64,000 nucleotides of DNA from Corynebacterium sp. (lineage in GTDB: Bacteria > Actinomycetota > Actinomycetes > Mycobacteriales > Mycobacteriaceae): contig JAUMUD010000010.1 of the NCBI GenBank assembly GCA_030530875.1, forward strand, positions 1 to 64,000, read 5' to 3'. The notes beneath the pieces were generated by a model. The model searched no databases, was not told the origin of the DNA, and worked only from the letters and a program-made list of their open reading frames with translations. Below, in pieces: positions 8,217-16,404 of this stretch (the first letter of the stretch is position 1; each line of letters opens with the position of its first letter). The translations under genes were made by a program, and so were the position numbers.

Positions 8217-9128
8217 TCACTTGAGCAATACACGAATCCAGTTTTCTAGCCACTGTGGAATGGTCATGCCGCCAAGTAACGTAGTCGGTGTTAGCCCCTG
8301 AACAATCCACGGGTTATAGACATATTCCGCATGCAATCTGTTCAGAAGCAGCGGGAAGCGCAGCAAATCTACACCGCTCACTGGCACATCACATACCGGG
8401 TCGTTAGCCGCACAAATACTAAAGACTCGGTCACTAACCTGCCCGAAACCCTGCGGGCGTGGGCCAAGGGGCTGCACATCGCGCAGGATATCCACGATGA
8501 ATTTATCTACGCCATGCGAAATTGCAAGTTCCAAGGCAATGGCAAAAATCGGCTGGAAGGCAATGAGTACACCTCTACCCTGCCCGGCGGGTGCCACATC
8601 ATTGGCCACTCCTGGCACCCGGCGCGGGTCTGAAAGCAATGCTGCACCAGCTAGTTTTTCTGCCGGGATTGGCCCCGCATTATTGCCAATATTCATGGCC
8701 ATGTCACCTGCAATATCAGCGCCCTGGCTAAAGCCGACAATGATAAAGCGGGCATCCGGGCACTGCGTCAGCATTTGTGGCAAAACCGCGTTCAGTTTAT
8801 TCATTGCTGCCTGCCGCGATGCCTGATAGTTGAGCACTGTGCCAGGATAGGGCAGCTGCCAAATGGTCACTGATTCACCAGCCAAGCTATCGCGCAAATA
8901 ATGCGTCATCGGCCCAATAGTGGGCTCCTCATAAATGGGTGGCGAGTACGGCGAATCATCAAAGCTACTCTCCCCTGTTCCGGGAACCATGATGGCTGTA
9001 AGCGCCTGACACGTAAACCCATCGACTGGTGAAGCCAAAGCCTCATCGGCTACTGCAACAGAAAGACTAAGGATGCCCGATAGGACGAGGAGAAACCGCA
9101 TGATACGGGTCATTTTTCCTGTGTTCAT
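8217..9128 (-). CDS. Secreted cutinase-like serine hydrolase (copy 2)
   Basis: This 303-residue paralogue has a signal peptide ending around ALAS. The triad motifs are VPGTGESS (oxyanion loop), GFSQGADIAGD (Ser nucleophile), CAANDPVCD and a His in RLHAEYVYNP. It differs from copies 1 and 4 in the insert between the elbow and the Asp motif, which is rich in hydrophobic residues here (about 205-235) and may cover or bind lipid. It lies 66 bases downstream of the start of copy 1's upstream region with no terminator between, so cotranscription with its neighbours is likely. Confidence 0.88.
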   Translation of the reverse strand: MNTGKMTRIMRFLLVLSGILSLSVAVADEALASPVDGFTCQALTAIMVPGTGESSFDDSPYSPPIYEEPTIGPMTHYLRDSLAGESVTIWQLPYPGTVLNYQASRQAAMNKLNAVLPQMLTQCPDARFIIVGFSQGADIAGDMAMNIGNNAGPIPAEKLAGAALLSDPRRVPGVANDVAPAGQGRGVLIAFQPIFAIALELAISHGVDKFIVDILRDVQPLGPRPQGFGQVSDRVFSICAANDPVCDVPVSGVDLLRFPLLLNRLHAEYVYNPWIVQGLTPTTLLGGMTIPQWLENWIRVLLK

Positions 9129-9165
9129 ATCGAGCCTTAATCTTGGTTTCCAATTGCTTGATGGA

Positions 9166-10080
9166 TTACTGCTTTGGGAGTAGGTTGCTTACCCAGCTAT
9201 TGAGCCACTGGTTCATGGTGATGCCGGGGACCACTGCGGATGGTTGGAGGTAGGAGACGTGGACGGCATCGGAGAGCCTTGGATAGCGTGGCAGATCGGC
9301 CAGGGTGGTTGGCAGGTCGCAGACCGAATCATTGAAATTGCAGATATTGATCACGCGGTCATTGACGGAGCCAAAGCCATTGCTGCGGGCGGGGCGTGAA
9401 GAGAAGCCCTGAAGATTATTAATGGTTGCGGCGGGAAGAAGATTGGCCTGCGCAGCCATGTCCACATAAGGACGAACAATGGAAGTAGAGACCTCAATGC
9501 CTGCACCATCGGCATGGCCGGAACCCATGGCAATACCCTGACCAGGGGCGCGACGAGGATCAGCAAAGAGGGTGACACCGAGGAGCTTATCAGCAGGGAT
9601 CAACGCATCTGAGTTGTTGCCCGTATCGGAGGCAATATCGCCAACAATATCGGCACCCTGGCTATAACCAACGAGGATGTAGTTGGTATTTGGGCAGGCA
9701 GTGCGGGTATTGCGGATGAATTCAGTCAGTCGCGCTTCGCCGCCATTGCGTGATTCATCATAGTTATCGAGGGTCGCGGCATATGGGAGCTGCCAGACAA
9801 GGAGCTTGTGCGATTCAATATCCGCAGCGAAGTTCTGCTTGAGGGTACGAGTCATGGAGTCAATCAGACCACCGGCGTGTTCAGGTGGGTTGATTGGGTC
9901 ATCGGTGAGGTTGGATTCCTTGGAGCCCGGCGCGGTAATGATGACTGTCTCCGGGTAGACAGCAGGGGCGGCGAGCTGTGATACCTCATCGGCCTTAGCC
10001 TGTAGTTGTGGGCTTGCGAGGGTTGTGCTTGTAATCATGCCGAGGAAGGCAATAAGAGTCCATACCTTTTTCATGAACAT
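9166..10080 (-). CDS. Secreted cutinase-like serine hydrolase (copy 3)
   Basis: This 304-residue protein begins MFMKKVWTLIAFLGM, a Sec signal. Motifs are TAPGSKESN (oxyanion loop), GYSQGADIVGD (Ser nucleophile), CNFNDSVCD and a His in AVHVSYLQPS. It has GYSQG where copies 1, 2 and 4 have GFSQG. The decayed fragment just upstream (10128-10277) is most like this copy, so the two probably arose from one duplication. The start could be the first or the third codon, both Met. Activity on envelope lipids is inferred from the family. Confidence 0.88.
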   Translation of the reverse strand: MFMKKVWTLIAFLGMITSTTLASPQLQAKADEVSQLAAPAVYPETVIITAPGSKESNLTDDPINPPEHAGGLIDSMTRTLKQNFAADIESHKLLVWQLPYAATLDNYDESRNGGEARLTEFIRNTRTACPNTNYILVGYSQGADIVGDIASDTGNNSDALIPADKLLGVTLFADPRRAPGQGIAMGSGHADGAGIEVSTSIVRPYVDMAAQANLLPAATINNLQGFSSRPARSNGFGSVNDRVINICNFNDSVCDLPTTLADLPRYPRLSDAVHVSYLQPSAVVPGITMNQWLNSWVSNLLPKQ

Positions 10081-10127
10081 GATATTAACCGACCGGGTTT
10101 GAAGTTGTGGTATTGCGCGGTGGAGTT

Positions 10128-10277
10128 TTATGCAGGCAGGTTGTTCACCCAGCTGAGGTCCGTATCCTGGCTGTAGCCCACGAGAATATATTTGTTTTAT
10201 TGGGATACTGGCGAGTTGAACGGGCTTAATTCAAGGCTACTTGGCGCCAGAGCAATTACCGTTGCTGGTGTGGCAAG
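10128..10277 (-). pseudogene. Relic of a fifth cutinase-like gene
   Basis: Three pieces of a cutinase-like protein can be read on the minus strand in order. First LATPATVIALAPSSLEL, matching the N-terminal LAAPAVYPETVIITAPGS of copy 3. Then NKYILVGYSQ, matching its nucleophile-elbow segment. Then DLSWVNNLPA and a stop, matching the C-terminal NSWVSNLLPKQ. Large stretches between them are deleted, and stops and a frameshift separate the first two pieces. The nucleophile Ser survives but the Asp and His regions are gone. The rest of the gap 10081-10451 shows no gene. Confidence 0.8.
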
Positions 10278-10451
10278 TTATGCAGCAGTCGTCGCTGGAG
10301 CTGGGGGGTCACCCCAAAAGGCGCAACCCCAGCAGCAGCCAGAACCGTGCTGAATTTCTTTTTGAAACTCACGCTGATTTTGCTGCGCGATGAGCCACTA
10401 TCCTAGTTCCGTGCCACAGTGCAGTTCTGTTTTTGTTCTGCTTTCTTTTAT

Positions 10452-11369
10452 TTAGCCAGCAATGTTGACTACCCAGTCAATGAGCCACTGGGTAGTGGTG
10501 GAGCCGGGGAAGACATTGGGGTTGGTGGCGTACTGGGCATGGATGCCGTTATTGGCCACGAGGTCCAGGGCGCGGGCGGCAGCATCGGTGACGCCCAGTG
10601 GGGCATCACAAATATTGTCGTTATTCGCGCAGATCTCATAGGTCTTGTCATTAAGGCTGCCAAAGCCACCATCGCGGGCGCCGCGCATGGTGGCACCAGG
10701 GACGACGAACTGAATCACAGGGCTGAGGGTTTGCAGGGAGACTTCCGCACCCACACCGGTCGGGATGGAACCAACGGCAATGCCCTGGCCCTGAATGCGG
10801 CGGCCATCAGCAACGAGGGCGACACCGGCCACGGTATCGGCAGGAATTGGACCCTTGTTATTGCCAATTTGGTTAACCACATCGCCGACAATAACGGCGC
10901 CCTGACTGAAGCCCATGAGGACGAACTTGGTCAGTGGGCACTGGCTGTGAACATAGTTGAGCTGCTGGTTAAGGCGGTTAGTGCCCTCAGTGCGGGAGTC
11001 ATTATAGGACATCTGATTGCGGTCATTGATGTTTTTGAACTGAGCCGTGTAAGGCAGAGTCCAGACTTCCACATTGGCGGGGAGGCGCTGCTGCAGGGGA
11101 CGCGTGACAGTCAGCATAAAGCTATTGGGGTGGCTCGTGGGGTTGAGCGGATCATCGCTCTGCGAAGACTCCCAGGTGCCCGGCGCGGCAATGACCTCAT
11201 AGGCCTTGCACCAGGCGGGCTGGGTGGTGCTTGGGGCGGGGGCCGGTGGCACGGCTTGCTCGCCGGGACGCGGGGTATTCTTCCAGTGGATATAGCCACC
11301 CACGACCACAATGATGATGATCAGGGCGAAGATCACTTTGAAGGTTGAACGGCGGCGACGGCGGGCCAT
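10452..11369 (-). CDS. Membrane-anchored cutinase-like hydrolase (copy 4, Rv3802c-type)
   Basis: This 305-residue copy starts with MARRRRRSTFK and one membrane span (about residues 10-27), then a Pro-rich linker, so it is anchored rather than released. That layout is the one known for mycobacterial Rv3802c, making this the best orthologue in the array. Catalytic motifs are APGTWESS, GFSQGAVIVGD (Ser), CANNDNICD (Asp) and a His in GIHAQYATNP. It is closest to copy 1: both have NPTSHPNSF and the ATNPNV motif. A lipoprotein gene lies 15 bases upstream, so the two are probably cotranscribed. Confidence 0.9.
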   Translation of the reverse strand: MARRRRRSTFKVIFALIIIIVVVGGYIHWKNTPRPGEQAVPPAPAPSTTQPAWCKAYEVIAAPGTWESSQSDDPLNPTSHPNSFMLTVTRPLQQRLPANVEVWTLPYTAQFKNINDRNQMSYNDSRTEGTNRLNQQLNYVHSQCPLTKFVLMGFSQGAVIVGDVVNQIGNNKGPIPADTVAGVALVADGRRIQGQGIAVGSIPTGVGAEVSLQTLSPVIQFVVPGATMRGARDGGFGSLNDKTYEICANNDNICDAPLGVTDAAARALDLVANNGIHAQYATNPNVFPGSTTTQWLIDWVVNIAG

Positions 11370-11384
11370 GAGTCCTCCTTTGGA

Positions 11385-11951
11385 TTATTTAGCTGGTAGG
11401 GTGCTTTCAGCCGATTGTGGGGCTGGGATAGTCGAGCTTGGGGCTGGTAGGGCGCTGGTGCTGACCGGGGTGATGCCGGCGCAGATACCGCCCTTGGTGA
11501 TGGCATCCGTAAAGGCACTCACCGCCTGGTCCTGGCCGAGGCTTACAAGGCCCTGGGTGACAAGCTGACCGATAATGGCAGTGACCCATGGGTTTTGTGG
11601 CTGGCTACAGTAGTTTTGGGCAGTGCTGATGAGGGACTTCTCATAGCCATCGGTTTTGAAGCCGGCCTGCCGCAAAGCCTGAATGAAGCTTTCCTGCGCC
11701 CCAGAAATATCTGGGGTTTGGCTTGGGATGGAGGAAATCTCATGACCGACCTCATCAGTGAGGCTGGTGGTTGCGGCGGCCGAGGTGCCGCTTGGGCTTG
11801 CACCACGGGTCAGTGGAGCCACAGAACTGGTGAGCGAGGCGCTGCTTGTTGCGCTTCCGCCTCCGCCACAGGCGGCGAGGCCGAGGGCTGCGGGAATGAG
11901 CAAACCAGCAAGAAGAATACGGGAAGCTTTCATTGGGGCTTTACTATTCAT
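11385..11951 (-). CDS. Small secreted lipoprotein (DUF732-like)
   Basis: This 188-residue protein has a type II signal with the lipobox LAAC (Cys near residue 27), so a lipid-modified Cys and outer-face location are expected. A Ser/Thr/Ala-rich linker follows. Residues of about 85-160 contain a small helical domain with two Cys (YCSQ and GGICAG), similar in pattern to DUF732 proteins; that match is tentative. The C-terminus is Pro/Ser-rich. It lies between the membrane-anchored cutinase and the mycolyltransferase, and an envelope role is inferred only from this context. Confidence 0.75.
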   Translation of the reverse strand: MNSKAPMKASRILLAGLLIPAALGLAACGGGGSATSSASLTSSVAPLTRGASPSGTSAAATTSLTDEVGHEISSIPSQTPDISGAQESFIQALRQAGFKTDGYEKSLISTAQNYCSQPQNPWVTAIIGQLVTQGLVSLGQDQAVSAFTDAITKGGICAGITPVSTSALPAPSSTIPAPQSAESTLPAK

Positions 11952-11995
11952 CGGATACTCACCATCTGTTATGTGGAGTGGGCTTCTGTGACATA

Positions 11996-12024
11996 GGCCC
12001 GATAGCCAGTGTGACTATCGGGCC
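11996..12024 (-). terminator. 10-bp hairpin between mycolyltransferase and lipoprotein genes
   Basis: GGCCCGATAG and CTATCGGGCC are perfect arms around a 9-base loop, starting 16 bases past the stop at 12040. No T tract follows, so partial termination or mRNA end protection is as likely as full termination. Confidence 0.5.
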
Positions 12025-12039
12025 GTGGGAGCTGTGGGT

Positions 12040-13959
12040 TTAGCTATCGACTACGGTATTGCCGATAAGTGTCAGGCCACCATGCTGGAAGTCAACATGC
12101 TCGCCGGCACCTGGCAGTGCGGTCTGGTCGCTAGTTGGCCAGCCGAGGGAGCCTGCCTCATAACCGCGGCGTGCCCATTCATCGAAAAGCGAACCGAACT
12201 TGAGGAAGTGTGCGCCGGTTTCAGCGGACCAGTAGAAGATGCCGTTTTCGAAATTCTGGTACACACCGCCGTTGATGGCGACTTCATCACCGGTTGGCTT
12301 GCCGAGCTGCGAGTTTGCGGTGTCCATGGCGCCGTAGCGCTGGGCGATAATACCCTGGACGACCCAGGCACGGTTGCCATTACGGACCACGTAGCCGTTC
12401 TGGAACTGCTGGACGTAGGTGCCGTTGACTTCCTTGGACTCAGCGATTGGGTAGCCAAGAACGCCGCCCTCGTAGCCCTTCTCACCCCAGGCCTGGAAGA
12501 GGTCTTCTGGGATGGCCCATGCGCCGGTATTAGGGGACCAGTAGATGGCGCCGTGTTCGAAGGTGACATAGCGACCCTGACCATCTGGGGTGGTCATCTC
12601 ATTGGAGGTTGGGAAGCCGAGCCAGCTGGTTGCGCCACCCATCTCAGAGTAGCGGGCACCAATGCGGCCGATGAGGACGTGGGCGCCGGTGTACTGGGAC
12701 CAGTATGCGCGGCCGCCGGTGAAGTCCTGGGCCTTACCGGTGGACATGTCGTACTCATTGTTCACGCAGGAGCCAAACTCGCCATTGGCGGTGGCGGTGC
12801 CAATATCGCCGCTAGCGGTACATGCTGCACCACTATCTTCCTGGGAGAGACCCAGTGCCTGTGCCTGGTTCTCCCAAGAGGACTGCATTTCGAACTGCCA
12901 GTATGGCCAGTTGTGAACGCCGGATGGGCGGAACTGGGTGATGACTGGGACACCGGCTGCCTCAGCAGCGCTGACGAAGTTCTGGGCGGTCATGCGGGAG
13001 GCGAACTCCAGACCCATGCCGGCCACGTTGGATGGGCCAGTGGCCACGGAACCTGGCTGGCCGTAGTCATCCTCGCCGTTACCGGAGGAGACGTAAAGGG
13101 TCTTGCCCTTCAGGCGGTCAACACCGCGCTTTGGATCATTGTCAATCCAGCGCTGGGAGCCGTACTCGCCCCACATGGCCTGGGCATTATAGCCACCGGC
13201 ATCCTGGAGGGCGTAGGCAATACCCTGTGGCATGCCTGGGCTGGTGGTGTCGAGGTAGCCGGAGAAGGAACCAACAAAGTTGAACATATCTGGGTGATGC
13301 TCAGCAAGGTTGAAGGCTGCGGTGCCACCCATGGAAATGCCGTAGATGGCGCGGGTGCCATTGGAACGGAAGCCGTTGGTGAGAACTGCTGGAAGTTCCT
13401 GGGTGAGGAAGGTCTCCCACTTGTAGTTCTTGCCATTATCTGGCTGGTTCCAGTCGGTGTAGAAGGAGGCTTCGCCGCCGACTGGGAGAATGACGTTCAC
13501 GTTCTTATCAGCGTAGAAGGAAGCAATATTGGTGAAGGCGGTCCAGCCATTTTCAATATCGGTGGCGCGGAGACCATCGAGGGCCCAGACCTCAGGGAAA
13601 GTCTTATCAGGCTGGCTGAACCAGTCGCGGGCAAGCAGAATCTGGACCTGCATAAGCTGGTCAGGCATTGCTGCGGATTTGATATAAACAGCGATGCGAC
13701 GGTCAGTCAACCAGTCAACGTGGTCGACGCTCACGCCTGCTGGCAGGCCGTCAATGTGCACGGAATCATCAGTGCGCAGTGGGGTCTGCTGCTGGTTATT
13801 CTGATCACGGAGGTAATCGGAAAGGCTACCAAGGCCTGGAATACCAAAGCTAGAACCGCTGGAGCCAATAGCGCCAGCAGCTGCACCAGTACCAAGAAGT
13901 GCTGCCAAGGAGAGTGGAATGGCAACAATGGCCTTACGACCCTTCAGGAAATTCCGCAT
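12040..13959 (-). CDS. cop1: Trehalose/arabinogalactan mycolyltransferase with LGFP repeats (PS1/Cop1 type)
   Basis: This 639-residue protein matches the major corynebacterial mycolyltransferase PS1. The N-terminus is a signal sequence. The esterase domain (about 55-400) has the nucleophile elbow YGISMGGTAAF with Ser near 209 and the His motif GVHNWPYW near its end. The C-terminal third carries at least four LGFP-type repeats (LGFPTSNE, LGYPIAES, LGKPTGDE, LGWPTSDQ), known to bind the wall. The enzyme moves mycolyl groups between trehalose monomycolate and acceptors such as trehalose or arabinan. It follows a second mycolyltransferase, as in other corynebacteria. Confidence 0.95.
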   Translation of the reverse strand: MRNFLKGRKAIVAIPLSLAALLGTGAAAGAIGSSGSSFGIPGLGSLSDYLRDQNNQQQTPLRTDDSVHIDGLPAGVSVDHVDWLTDRRIAVYIKSAAMPDQLMQVQILLARDWFSQPDKTFPEVWALDGLRATDIENGWTAFTNIASFYADKNVNVILPVGGEASFYTDWNQPDNGKNYKWETFLTQELPAVLTNGFRSNGTRAIYGISMGGTAAFNLAEHHPDMFNFVGSFSGYLDTTSPGMPQGIAYALQDAGGYNAQAMWGEYGSQRWIDNDPKRGVDRLKGKTLYVSSGNGEDDYGQPGSVATGPSNVAGMGLEFASRMTAQNFVSAAEAAGVPVITQFRPSGVHNWPYWQFEMQSSWENQAQALGLSQEDSGAACTASGDIGTATANGEFGSCVNNEYDMSTGKAQDFTGGRAYWSQYTGAHVLIGRIGARYSEMGGATSWLGFPTSNEMTTPDGQGRYVTFEHGAIYWSPNTGAWAIPEDLFQAWGEKGYEGGVLGYPIAESKEVNGTYVQQFQNGYVVRNGNRAWVVQGIIAQRYGAMDTANSQLGKPTGDEVAINGGVYQNFENGIFYWSAETGAHFLKFGSLFDEWARRGYEAGSLGWPTSDQTALPGAGEHVDFQHGGLTLIGNTVVDS

Positions 13960-14103
13960 TTCTTATCCCTTCACCGTGGTCCATAGTTGTGGACTCAATC
14001 TTTAACGGTTCAAGTTTAAGTTGAAGGTTAGGGTTTTGTGGTTATTGGTACCGGTGTGTCTCAAATTATGGTTCTGTGACTAATGTGACTGCTGGTTACA
14101 GCA

Positions 14104-14140
14104 AAAAGAAAAGGAACTCCAGGTTAAACCTAAAGTTCCC
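14104..14140 (-). terminator. Rho-independent terminator after the short mycolyltransferase gene
   Basis: The minus strand reads GGGAACTTTAGGTTTAACC followed by TGGAGTTCC, a broken hairpin with GGAACT/AGTTCC and AGGT/ACCT pairs, then TTTTCTTTTT. It lies about 80 bases past the stop at 14218. Confidence 0.75.
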
Positions 14141-14194
14141 GAGCGTTTTTGAAACCCGTTTGGGCGTATTAAAGTTGCAACCTCTTTCGCCCAC

Positions 14195-14225
14195 CCTGGT
14201 AAAAAATCAAAGATTTTTTACCAGG
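14195..14225 (-). other. 14-bp perfect hairpin overlapping a stop codon
   Basis: CCTGGTAAAAAATC and GATTTTTTACCAGG are perfect arms with a 3-base loop. The stop codon of the short mycolyltransferase (14218-14220) lies inside one arm, so the hairpin forms at the very end of the coding sequence. It precedes the terminator at 14104-14140. Confidence 0.7.
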
Positions 14226-15237
14226 CGTTGAAGTAGTTCAGAACACGAGCCTTGGTCTTATTGAGCTGCTCGGTCCAGATACCCCAGTTGTGAATGCCGC
14301 CTGGCATGAGGTCCATGGTGAATGGGATGCCGCTGAGGCGGGCCTTGGCGATCCACAGGATGGTGGTATAGAAGGCCGTCTGTTCAAGGGCGATACCCAT
14401 GACAATCTCATTAATTGGGCGGGTGAAGTCACCGCCCATTGGAATACCCGTGGAGGCGGCGACATAAACATCACTGCCGCGCAGGCCATCCATATTCCAG
14501 AATGGGTCCTCGGCATAGCGGCGAGGATTGAATAGAGAGGTGTACATGGAGGAGAGGTTATAGCCGCCGGAATCAATCAGGGCGAGACGAATCAGGGTCT
14601 CCATGCCGGGGAAGGTGGTGAAGGCATAGCCCGAGTAGGACAGCACCTGATGGAACTGCTGTGGGTGGCGGGCACCCAGGGAGAGTGCTGCGGTACCACC
14701 CATGGACACACCACCAATGGCATTACGGGTTGGGTTTACACCGAAGTTCTGCTGTAGGTAGGCAGGGAGCTCAACACTAAGGAAGGTGTCCCACTTATAT
14801 ACAGTGCCACGTGCAGTGGAGAAGGATGCCGGGCTATCCCAGTTGGTATAGAAGGAACCGGCACCACCCAGTGGCATGACCAGGGTGATATTGGAGTCCA
14901 CATAGGTGGCCTGGGCGCTGGCATAGTTCACCCAACCGGTGAAATCAGTTTCGGCGCGCATACCGTCAAGCAGGTAAAAGGCTGCATCGCCGCCACGCTG
15001 GGCGGGCTGAATAAGCACAGTAATATTCTTACCCATGGATGGGGAGTAGACATCACAGCGCTGAACCCAGTAATTAGAGGCATCCCATTCGCAGGTGCCG
15101 GTGTTATCAGGGCGCAGCCAGTCACGGTTACCAACATCAGCATGGGCCACAACACTTTGACCGGTGCAGATCATGGCAATAGCAACTAGCACGGCAGTGA
15201 TAGCACGGCCGGTGCGTGCGAGTGCATTTTTGCTCAC
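14218..15237 (-). CDS. cmt2: Mycolyltransferase without LGFP repeats
   Basis: This 339-residue enzyme is an antigen-85-type mycolyltransferase. The frame is open upstream to 15345, but the GTG at 15237, preceded by AAGGGA at a good distance, starts directly with a signal peptide (VSKNALARTGRAI) that ends near VVAHA. The nucleophile elbow is GGVSMGGTAAL (Ser near residue 178) and a His stands in GGIHNWGIW near the C-terminus. Two Cys near the N-terminus could pair. It lacks wall-binding repeats. Next upstream is ubiA; the arabinosyltransferase aftB normally found between them is absent. Confidence 0.93.
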   Translation of the reverse strand: MSKNALARTGRAITAVLVAIAMICTGQSVVAHADVGNRDWLRPDNTGTCEWDASNYWVQRCDVYSPSMGKNITVLIQPAQRGGDAAFYLLDGMRAETDFTGWVNYASAQATYVDSNITLVMPLGGAGSFYTNWDSPASFSTARGTVYKWDTFLSVELPAYLQQNFGVNPTRNAIGGVSMGGTAALSLGARHPQQFHQVLSYSGYAFTTFPGMETLIRLALIDSGGYNLSSMYTSLFNPRRYAEDPFWNMDGLRGSDVYVAASTGIPMGGDFTRPINEIVMGIALEQTAFYTTILWIAKARLSGIPFTMDLMPGGIHNWGIWTEQLNKTKARVLNYFNAW

Positions 15238-15365
15238 GGAGCATCCCTTCATTGACTTTGTATTATTGGGCGAGTTTTGCCTCCACCGCATAAACATACT
15301 TAGTATATATGTCCACCGTGTAATAGTGTTACCCAACTTATGCATCTTTCAGCCTATTTCGACAT

Positions 15366-15405
15366 GAAAAAAGCACGGATAGGAAGTTCCCATCCGCGCT
15401 CGTGC
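15366..15405 (-). terminator. Rho-independent terminator after ubiA
   Basis: On the minus strand GCAC...GTGC encloses CGGAT...ATCCG around a GGAACTTCC loop, followed by TTTTTT. It lies about 75 bases past the ubiA stop. The AT-rich stretch between, 15425-15477, can also form weaker hairpins. Confidence 0.8.
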
Positions 15406-15477
15406 ATTCACTAGGGTGTTTTTGAAAAATCTTCAATTTTTCAAAATTTGAAATCTGCAGGTTGCAGAATTTGAAAA

Positions 15478-16401
15478 TTAAAAGTGACCAAGTGGAATTA
15501 CGTACACCGCAAGACCAATGCAGATTGCCCAGGCCACACCCAGGGCCTGCAGTGCGCGGTCAGCCAAGGCGACCTCATCCGGGGCGCCGCCTTCACCGCG
15601 GTCCACATCCATGGCGTAGCGCATAATAGCCACGGTGAATGGAACCATGGAGACCTGGTACATTACGCGGCTGGCACCATCGTGTTCCATGGCCAGGCCA
15701 AAGGCCCACAGGGAGTAGCACATGACTACAGCAGTGGCGGACATGGTCCACACAAAGCGCAGGTAAGTTGGGGTATAGCCTTCGAGGGCCTTGCGGATTT
15801 TCGCACCGGATTCCTGAGCGAGCAGGATTTCCGCATAGCGCTTACCGGAGGCCATGAAGAGGGAACCGAAGGCAGCAACCAGCAAGAACCACTGGGAAAG
15901 AACAATGCCGCCAGCAACACCGCCGGCCATGGCACGAAGCATGAAGCCGGAGGAAACCAGGGCAATATCAATCACAGGCTGGTTCTTCCAACCAAAGCAG
16001 TAGCCGATCTGAAGGATGATATAGACCGCCATCACAATGGCGAGGCTCATACCGCTGGTGGCCAGGAAGGAGAGACCGATGGACAGAACAATTAAGATGA
16101 TTGCCATGGCATAGGCCAGGCCCACCGGCAGCATGCCGGAGGCGATTGGGCGGTAGCGCTTGGTTGGGTGGGCGCGGTCAACCTCAATATCCTTGGCGTC
16201 ATTGATCAGATAGATGGAGGATGCAGCAAAGCAGAAAACCACAAAGCTGATAATGACGTCAATGATGGTGCGGGAGTGAAAGAGAACATCACCGCCGGCG
16301 GCAGCCGGTGCGGCCAACACGAGCACATTCTTCGTCCACTGCTTTGGACGAAGGCCCTTAATCATGGCATCAACAAGATTGCTTGGTGCCTTCGTGGCCA
16401 T
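15478..16401 (-). CDS. ubiA: Decaprenyl-phosphate phosphoribosyltransferase (UbiA family)
   Basis: This 307-residue membrane protein makes decaprenylphosphoryl-5-phosphoribose, the first step towards the arabinose donor DPA. The UbiA prenyl-substrate motif NDAKDIEVDRAHPTKRYRP is visible near residues 67-85. About eight or nine membrane spans follow. It lies between glfT2/PAP2 and the mycolyltransferases, as Rv3806c does in mycobacteria, which separates it from UbiA enzymes of quinone or heme synthesis. Three bases separate it from the PAP2 gene, so the genes form one operon. Confidence 0.93.
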   Translation of the reverse strand: MATKAPSNLVDAMIKGLRPKQWTKNVLVLAAPAAAGGDVLFHSRTIIDVIISFVVFCFAASSIYLINDAKDIEVDRAHPTKRYRPIASGMLPVGLAYAMAIILIVLSIGLSFLATSGMSLAIVMAVYIILQIGYCFGWKNQPVIDIALVSSGFMLRAMAGGVAGGIVLSQWFLLVAAFGSLFMASGKRYAEILLAQESGAKIRKALEGYTPTYLRFVWTMSATAVVMCYSLWAFGLAMEHDGASRVMYQVSMVPFTVAIMRYAMDVDRGEGGAPDEVALADRALQALGVAWAICIGLAVYVIPLGHF

Positions 16402-16404
16402 TAG

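Noticed and set aside
10278..10451. Further gene upstream of the cutinase relic
   Set aside because: No frame of useful length or similarity could be read; a short GGGGTCACCCC dyad near 10305 has no clear role.
12025..13986. Plus-strand frame of about 650 codons opposite the LGFP mycolyltransferase
   Set aside because: Codon bias of the real gene keeps the opposite strand open. The product has no family motif, while the minus strand encodes a full PS1-type enzyme.
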